From: JBARCX01 sp049794535
Lineage (GTDB): Bacteria > Pseudomonadota > Gammaproteobacteria > Xanthomonadales > Rhodanobacteraceae
Length of the DNA: 11,097 bases
NCBI GenBank assembly: GCA_049794535.1
Contig: JBARCX010000157.1
Location: 1 to 11,097, forward strand
Direction of reading: 5' to 3'
Numbering within the stretch: the stretch's first letter is position 1; each line of letters starts with the position of its first letter. The position numbers were made by a program, and so were the translations under genes. Of this stretch, positions 6,872 to 11,097 are shown in pieces. The notes beneath the pieces are model-generated. The model did no database searches. It had not been told where the DNA came from and worked only from the letters and a program-made list of their open reading frames with translations.

Positions 6872-7687
6872 ATGAATGCCTCCAAGCAAGACCTCTACGA
6901 ACTGATCGAGCGCGAAGGCGGCCCCGCCTTGATCACCTACTGGAGCGACGGTGAGGCCGCTAGCGAATACGGCCAGGGTACCCAGACCTACGATTGGCAC
7001 TCCCATCGGCGCGGCCAGTTCTTTTGCGTCGAAAGCGGCCTGGTACAAGTGCGTACCGCGTATGGCTCATGGCTGTTGCCGCCGCATCGCGCCGGCTGGA
7101 TGCCACCGGGCGAGTCGCACACCGTCAGCATCAGTGGCTCCATGCGCGGCTGGGGGGTATTCATCGATCCGAGCGCAAGTCATTGCCTGCCCGACCGCCC
7201 CTGCGTCATCGGCATCAGCGAGTTGATGCGCGCACTCGTCCACCGAGCCAGCTCATGGGCTTGGAATGAACAACTGGACGCGGAGCAGGAGCGGGTACTG
7301 GCCGTACTGCTGGATGAAATGCGCCGCGCCACGCACGAGCCGTTGTACCTGCCCATGCCGCTGGATCGTCGACTGCTGCGTATCGCTCAAGCAGTACTCG
7401 AGCAACCACATGACAATCGCAGCCTGGAAGACTGGGCCGCCTGGGCGGGTCTATCCGCCCGTACGCTGAGCCGATTGTTTCGCGCCGAAACGGCCCTGAG
7501 TTTCGCGCAATGGCGGCAACAAGCCCGCCTGAGCCGGGCGCTGGAACAACTCGCCGACGGCACCGCCGTAGCTGCCGTCGCCGACGCGCTGGGCTATGCC
7601 AGTACGAGTGCCTTTATCGCGATGTTCCGACGCGCCTTTGGGCACTCGCCGGCGCGTTATTTCGGTGATGCCCTGCGCCTGCGTTAA
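6872..7687 (+). CDS. AraC-family transcriptional regulator with N-terminal cupin domain (NimR/YeaM-like)
   Basis: From the ATG at 6872 the product is 271 residues. The N-terminal sensor domain is a cupin of the type HSHRRGQFFCVESGLVQVRT (43-62), then GSWLLPPHRAGWMPPGESHT (65-84), matching AraC proteins of the NimR/YeaM type. The C-terminus carries the two AraC helix-turn-helix units: SLEDWAAWAGLSARTLSRLF (184-203), then AVAAVADALGYASTSAFIAM (232-251) with the conserved tail FRRAFGHSPARYF. The frame extends 9 codons upstream to a TTG at 6845, but GAGAA before the ATG and the usual family start favour 6872. Regulators of this type usually control a divergent gene; here the divergent neighbour is only the small ORF at 6378-6638. 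It converges on the hydrolase gene with 9 bases between stops. Target and ligand unknown. Confidence 0.93.
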   Translation: MNASKQDLYELIEREGGPALITYWSDGEAASEYGQGTQTYDWHSHRRGQFFCVESGLVQVRTAYGSWLLPPHRAGWMPPGESHTVSISGSMRGWGVFIDPSASHCLPDRPCVIGISELMRALVHRASSWAWNEQLDAEQERVLAVLLDEMRRATHEPLYLPMPLDRRLLRIAQAVLEQPHDNRSLEDWAAWAGLSARTLSRLFRAETALSFAQWRQQARLSRALEQLADGTAVAAVADALGYASTSAFIAMFRRAFGHSPARYFGDALRLR

Positions 7688-7696
7688 AAGCCTGCG

Positions 7697-8644
7697 CTAG
7701 TGCGACGCATAGCGTCCGAGCCAGTCACGAAGCTGCGCCAGCACCTGATGCCGGGCAGGCTCAGCTTCATTGAAAAGCTCGTGATAAAGCGTATCGAAGA
7801 AGCGCGTCGTGAGCTGTTTGGTGGCCCATGCACTGGCGGCAAAATCGCGGCTGCCGGCAGGGTCGACCAATCGATCGCTACCCGCCACCAACAGCAGCGT
7901 GGGCACTTTCAGATTTACGGCATCGGCGATGCTTGAGTCACCGGCACGGAAGATGAAGTCCGCCAACCGCGGGGTAATCTTTCGGCTGCACAACGGATCG
8001 TGGCGATAGTCCTCGATCACCTGCGTGTCGTGTGAGAGCGCCGTGACCGCCAGCCCGGTGCGCAACGGCAGATTCGGACAGACACGCTTGAGCACGCTCG
8101 CTAATCGATGCAGCCAGCGCGACTCATGGGTGCGCAGGGCAGGCGAAGACAGCACCAGTGCGGGCGGCGTAATGCGCCGATCGAGTACCGCACGCGCAGC
8201 CACCAAGCCACCCATGCTATGACCGAGCAGCAGCGGCGGATGAGGCAAGCTAGCGGCATAGTCGAGATACACGGCAGCCAGATCACTCAGCAGATCATCA
8301 TCGCTCCGCAGTGCTCCGCGCGGGCCCACCGTACGGCCATGACCGCGTTGGTCGTAAGTACGCACGGCATAACCACGCGCATGAAACCAATGCGCCAGTC
8401 GCTCGTAGCGCCCACTGTGCTCACCCAGGCCGTGCACGATCAATACCGCACCACGTGCCGATGCATGTGGCCAATCGCGTACAAACAGCGACTGGCCATC
8501 GGCCATGGTCAGCCATGTCGTGGGTGTTTCATGGCTGACGCTGCTGGCTTTCGGCGTCGAATGCTTCCGTTGTTCCACTGGTTTCTCTGCCCCTGTTCCG
8601 GCTGACGCAGGCCCGTTCCTGGGCGTACGAAAGCTTCTTTGCAT
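7697..8644 (-). CDS. Alpha/beta hydrolase, monoacylglycerol lipase/lysophospholipase type
   Basis: The product is 315 residues from the ATG at 8644. The core starts at about residue 43 and shows the serine-hydrolase (Hydrolase_4) pattern: HGLGEHSGRY at 71-80 (oxyanion-hole region), DQRGHGRT at 98-105, and nucleophile elbow GHSMGG with Ser143. The acid is probably Asp257 in AGSDRLVD and the base His288 in LYHELFNE. The family hydrolyses monoacylglycerols or lysophospholipids; the natural substrate here is not evident. Residues 1-42 are polar and low in complexity, with no signal peptide, and are probably not conserved. In-frame alternatives are GTG at codon 23 and ATG at codon 47, the latter probably too short. 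It lies 54 bases after the protease stop on the same strand, so cotranscription is likely. A strong hairpin abuts the start. Confidence 0.92.
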   Translation of the reverse strand: MQRSFRTPRNGPASAGTGAEKPVEQRKHSTPKASSVSHETPTTWLTMADGQSLFVRDWPHASARGAVLIVHGLGEHSGRYERLAHWFHARGYAVRTYDQRGHGRTVGPRGALRSDDDLLSDLAAVYLDYAASLPHPPLLLGHSMGGLVAARAVLDRRITPPALVLSSPALRTHESRWLHRLASVLKRVCPNLPLRTGLAVTALSHDTQVIEDYRHDPLCSRKITPRLADFIFRAGDSSIADAVNLKVPTLLLVAGSDRLVDPAGSRDFAASAWATKQLTTRFFDTLYHELFNEAEPARHQVLAQLRDWLGRYASH

Positions 8645-8646
8645 AC

Positions 8647-8676
8647 GCGCGGGCCACGACTCGCCACGGCCCGCGC
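8647..8676 (-). repeat. Perfect 9-bp GC-rich hairpin abutting the hydrolase start codon
   Basis: GCGCGGGCC (8647-8655) and GGCCCGCGC (8668-8676) are exact inverted repeats around a 12-base loop. On the minus-strand message the stem ends 2 bases before the hydrolase ATG at 8644. No U-run follows, so a classical terminator is unlikely. The only SD-like bases (GGCGAG) fall in the loop, which suggests control of translation initiation or a misplaced start. Function inferred. Confidence 0.65.
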
Positions 8677-8698
8677 CAATCTTACGTAACTGTCCGTC

Positions 8699-10738
8699 TC
8701 AGTGCTCAAACACCTGCACGTTCTTCATCAACAGGTCGAGCTTGGCTTTCATGGCGTCTTGCGGCTGGGTGCCTTCGGCACCGTAGAACGCGGTGTACAA
8801 CACCGAGGGGTCGGCACCGACCGGTGGATTGACGACACCAGTAATTTTCATCACATCGCTATCGCTGAGCGCAACGCCATCGAAGGGATGCCTACGCTGC
8901 GAAATCTTCTGCCATTCGCTCTTGTACTTGTCCTCAAGATCACCCGGCGGAGCCACGTTGCGCCTGATGTTGATCCAGTTCTGCTCGCTGGTATCTGTCC
9001 TGACCCGTACGGCACCCACGTCCCACACGACCTTGCCGTGGTCGTTGAAATAATCAAAACCCAGATTCAGCACACTGGTCGGCGCGATTTTCTGCAATTC
9101 CGGCGTGAACGAAAATGCCAACCGCTTCGAGGTGTAACTGAAGCGATGGTCGTTATCGACATCGATCTGGATATCTTTGAACGCATCCGGTAACAACGCC
9201 GTGTTTTGCAGGTAATCCTTCCACTGCGCCAAGGTGCCGTGATACGCCACGTAGATGAAATCGGTGAGCGCCTGCATGTCAGCCAGGTGCTCATGCTTTT
9301 CGCCGGCCGAAGTGAACTGCATCATGGTGACGTAGCCGTCTGGCACCGGCAGCGAATACGTAACGATGAGCTCGTTGTTAAACGCCAGAGGCCACACGCG
9401 CACTTGCCAATGGCGCTTCCATGCATCGGTGTACACCGTGTCCTGGATCGGCTTACCCAGCCCTGTAATCTTGACCTGCTCCGGGCCCACCTCTCGCTGC
9501 ATGTGCCCCATTTTCGCCAGCTGATTACTGAATTGCGCCGGGTCGGTGTACAGCTGCTTGGCGGAAACATTGTCCGGTTTGCGCAGATGTAGCAGCACGT
9601 TATGTCCGGCAGCGCCCATGTCCATGTAGCCATTGTCGGACAACGACGTCTGCGGCCCCTTCCGCCCTGAAAGCTCCCAGTCACCATTGCTGTTACGCAC
9701 GATCAGCCTGGGAAAATCATCCATCTCGGCCGCGCCGTACAGCAGGTGGTTGGAGCCGCTTCCATGCGGAAACACATTCTCTGGATCCTTGGCGAGCAGC
9801 GCCTTGAGCTGGTCATCGACGTACGCGTCGCCAAGTTTCAGGTAGGCCGCACTGAAATCGGCAAAGCTTTTCGGCAACGCAAACTGCGCCTTGAAGATGT
9901 TGCTGACGGTCGCCTCGAATACATCGAACCCATAGGGAATGCGTTCGTCGAGTACGGCCAGGTTATCCGGCGCATCCAACACCATGCCGATCGGCAGCGC
10001 GTAGTTGAGGTTCTCATTGGCCGACTTCATCAGCACCACACCAATGACCTTGCCGTCTTTGTCCAGCAACGGGCCACCGCTGTTGCCGGGCGAAGCCGCC
10101 GCCGAGAAGCGCATCCACTTCCAACTACCGTCCTGCTGCTCGGGTGTGTCGGAGGTATACAGACCATCGCGAATCACCACACCCGTACCCAGCGCGTTGC
10201 CGACGGCGTAGACCACCTGGTTCATGGCGGGATGGGTGTTGATATCCAACGCGACTGACGAGGGCTCACCGGCCAGCGTAAACACCACGAAATCCTCGCG
10301 TAGCGAGAACTTCTCGATCTTGTCGATCGCATACACATGGCCTTGGGTATCGCGCAGCGCAGGTGGCCCCCACAAACTGCCTACGCCCGCGAGCAGGACA
10401 TGCCCCGCGGTGACATAACGGTTATGGCCAATGGCGAAGGCGGTACCGATCGAATGGTATTTATCGGTGCGCTCCTGATACGGCAGCAAGTCCAACGGCA
10501 ACGGCTTTTCGTAACTCAGCGGATCATCGGTTGGTTTGGCCTGCACCACTTCGAACGTGGCAGCCTGGATGGTTGGAAGCACTGCCGGGTCCAGCGTGGC
10601 GGCAAGCGCCGTATTCGCTGCACACAGACTCATGCCAATGACCAACAAGCCGATGACCAACCACCCGGTCAACACGCGCTGCGGCAACCTGCCGGACAAC
10701 GCCCCCGCACTTCGCACAAGCACGCTCAAAGCCAACAT
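8699..10738 (-). CDS. Exported trypsin-like (S1/HtrA-like) serine protease with large unassigned C-terminal region
   Basis: The start is ATG at 10738, set by an excellent SD (AAAGGAA, 5 bases from AAGGA to ATG), giving 679 residues. Residues 21-46 form a long hydrophobic signal segment ending NTALA, a probable signal-peptidase site, so the protein should be periplasmic or secreted. The protease domain spans about 95-255. His113 lies in YVTAGHVLLAG, Asp149 in LREDFVVFTL and Ser220 in SPGNSGGPLLD, followed by GKVIGVVLMKS. This order and the GNSGGP motif are those of the S1/HtrA-like fold. The remaining 400 or so residues match no family I recognise, and no PDZ signature is obvious. It is divergent from the methyltransferase gene and probably leads an operon with the hydrolase. 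Protease identity is firm; substrate unknown. Confidence 0.92.
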   Translation of the reverse strand: MLALSVLVRSAGALSGRLPQRVLTGWLVIGLLVIGMSLCAANTALAATLDPAVLPTIQAATFEVVQAKPTDDPLSYEKPLPLDLLPYQERTDKYHSIGTAFAIGHNRYVTAGHVLLAGVGSLWGPPALRDTQGHVYAIDKIEKFSLREDFVVFTLAGEPSSVALDINTHPAMNQVVYAVGNALGTGVVIRDGLYTSDTPEQQDGSWKWMRFSAAASPGNSGGPLLDKDGKVIGVVLMKSANENLNYALPIGMVLDAPDNLAVLDERIPYGFDVFEATVSNIFKAQFALPKSFADFSAAYLKLGDAYVDDQLKALLAKDPENVFPHGSGSNHLLYGAAEMDDFPRLIVRNSNGDWELSGRKGPQTSLSDNGYMDMGAAGHNVLLHLRKPDNVSAKQLYTDPAQFSNQLAKMGHMQREVGPEQVKITGLGKPIQDTVYTDAWKRHWQVRVWPLAFNNELIVTYSLPVPDGYVTMMQFTSAGEKHEHLADMQALTDFIYVAYHGTLAQWKDYLQNTALLPDAFKDIQIDVDNDHRFSYTSKRLAFSFTPELQKIAPTSVLNLGFDYFNDHGKVVWDVGAVRVRTDTSEQNWINIRRNVAPPGDLEDKYKSEWQKISQRRHPFDGVALSDSDVMKITGVVNPPVGADPSVLYTAFYGAEGTQPQDAMKAKLDLLMKNVQVFEH

Positions 10739-10743
10739 ACGTT

Positions 10744-10748
10744 TCCTT
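10744..10748 (-). promoter_or_regulatory. Ribosome binding site that fixes the protease start
   Basis: The minus strand reads AAGGA, 5 bases before the ATG at 10738. The open frame continues 50 codons further to an ATG at 10888, but that start lacks comparable support and would bury the signal peptide, so 10738 is chosen. Confidence 0.8.
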
Positions 10749-10755
10749 TCGCATG

Positions 10756-10772
10756 GATGCCTGTCGGGCATC
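10756..10772 (-). repeat. Small hairpin in the 5' leader of the protease gene
   Basis: GATGCC (10756-10761) and GGCATC (10767-10772) are exact inverted 6-bp arms with a 5-base loop. On the minus-strand message it lies just upstream of the SD of the protease gene. It could stabilise the 5' end or modulate initiation; chance is possible. Confidence 0.4.
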
Positions 10773-10842
10773 GCAGTGGGTGAAATCAGGCAACGAAATC
10801 GAGTGCGCATACTGGCATGGCGCCTGTGCTTTGGGGAGCGGG

Positions 10843-10858
10843 CAGAAAGGCCTTTCTG
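10843..10858. repeat. Perfect 16-bp palindrome in the divergent protease/methyltransferase region
   Basis: CAGAAAGGCCTTTCTG is completely self-complementary with no central spacer. It lies in the 208-base region between two divergent starts (10738 minus and 10947 plus), where a dimeric regulator could control both. No convincing promoter hexamers were found on either side; a weak plus-strand -10 candidate TACGAT lies at 10902-10907. Confidence 0.5.
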
Positions 10859-10933
10859 GTTGAGCCTGCAGACCCCTGCGTCGACCATCGCACACAGGCA
10901 TTACGATGGAGCAACGAACACCCATGCAGACCT

Positions 10934-10939
10934 GAGGAG
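10934..10939 (+). promoter_or_regulatory. Ribosome binding site GAGGAG deciding a TTG start
   Basis: GAGGAG is followed by 7 bases and then TTG at 10947. The next in-frame ATG at 10968 has only a poor SD. The encoded ESGMPEE start matches my recollection of this methyltransferase family, which begins a few residues before MPEE. Confidence 0.65.
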
Positions 10940-10946
10940 CCGAACC

Positions 10947-11097
10947 TTGAAATGCCGTGAAAGCGGAATGCCCGAGGAGACGATTTGGTCAACGTTCTTC
11001 GACGCCGACACGGCGATGGCACAGCTATGGCCAGAGTCTCACGGCAACGCGCTCGAATTGGGCTGTGGATTCGGCACCTTCACCCTGGCCGCAGCAC
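10947..11097 (+). CDS. Class I SAM-dependent methyltransferase, N-terminal fragment (cut by window edge)
   Basis: Fifty codons are visible. With the TTG start read as Met the protein begins MKCRESGMPEETIWSTFFDA, and at about residues 36-45 it reaches ALELGCGFGT. That is motif I of Rossmann-fold methyltransferases, which contacts S-adenosylmethionine. The MPEE..W..FF opening followed by the glycine-rich motif is, from memory, typical of a small bacterial methyltransferase group of about 190-200 residues with unassigned substrates. The start is supported by GAGGAG 7 bases upstream. It is divergent from the protease gene. The rest lies beyond the right edge, so the acceptor substrate cannot be judged. 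Confidence 0.8.
   Translation, partial: MKCRESGMPEETIWSTFFDADTAMAQLWPESHGNALELGCGFGTFTLAAA

Noticed and set aside
9746..10258. Plus-strand open frame of 170 codons opposite the protease
   Set aside because: It is antisense to the catalytic domain of the protease, and its composition is typical of a complementary-strand shadow.
8699..10738. Peptidase family S46 (dipeptidyl-peptidase 7/11 type), considered because the length is close
   Set aside because: The GNSGGP serine motif followed by a GKVIGVV segment and the TAGH histidine motif fit the S1/HtrA-like fold. The S46 signatures that I know are absent.
10739..10888. Upstream extension of the protease to an ATG at 10888
   Set aside because: The 50 extra residues are polar, would precede the signal peptide, and lack the strong SD present at 10738.
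10860..10888. Plus-strand promoter TTGAGC with a 17-base spacer and GACCAT
   Set aside because: The -10 matches only three of six consensus bases, too weak to call.

Overview
The window reads as a GC-rich gammaproteobacterial chromosome, most likely from the Xanthomonadales/Lysobacterales (Dyella-, Rhodanobacter- or Luteibacter-like). This placement is an inference from base composition and from the marR-emrC-emrA-emrB gene order, which matches the emrRCAB drug-efflux operon described in Stenotrophomonas maltophilia. No phage, insertion sequence, CRISPR array, tRNA or rRNA is visible.

Left half (1-6314, all on the minus strand, transcribed right to left): a five-gene efflux operon. A strong sigma70-type promoter lies inside a large nested palindrome and drives a MarR-family repressor (5810-6268). 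Next come a NodT/OprM-type outer-membrane factor lipoprotein (4311-5771), an EmrA/HlyD-type adaptor (3117-4301), an EmrB/QacA-type 14-helix MFS pump (1475-3016), and a second inner-membrane transporter of the FUSC (fusaric acid resistance) family that runs off the left edge (1-1410). The simplest reading is a ligand-derepressed tripartite pump with two alternative or cooperating inner-membrane components. The intercistronic gaps carry notable structure: a G-quadruplex motif between marR and emrC, a palindrome plus GC-rich hairpin between emrA and emrB, and a perfect hairpin between emrB and the FUSC gene.

Middle (6315-7687): a small unrecognised minus-strand ORF (6378-6638), possibly the remains of a longer gene broken at a six-C tract. 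A gap of about 230 bases with a 10-bp palindrome follows, then a plus-strand AraC-family regulator with an N-terminal cupin domain (6872-7687).

Right half (7697-11097): an alpha/beta hydrolase of the monoacylglycerol lipase/lysophospholipase type (7697-8644, minus) lies 54 bases downstream of a secreted trypsin-like serine protease with a large unassigned C-terminal region (8699-10738, minus). The two are probably cotranscribed, with a 9-bp GC-rich hairpin abutting the hydrolase start. A divergent region of about 208 bases with a perfect 16-bp palindrome separates the protease from the start of a class I SAM-dependent methyltransferase (10947 onward, plus), cut by the right edge.

The clearest points for follow-up are the promoter/operator geometry of marR with a predicted leaderless start, the template-strand G-quadruplex between repressor and pump genes, and the FUSC transporter attached to an emrRCAB operon.
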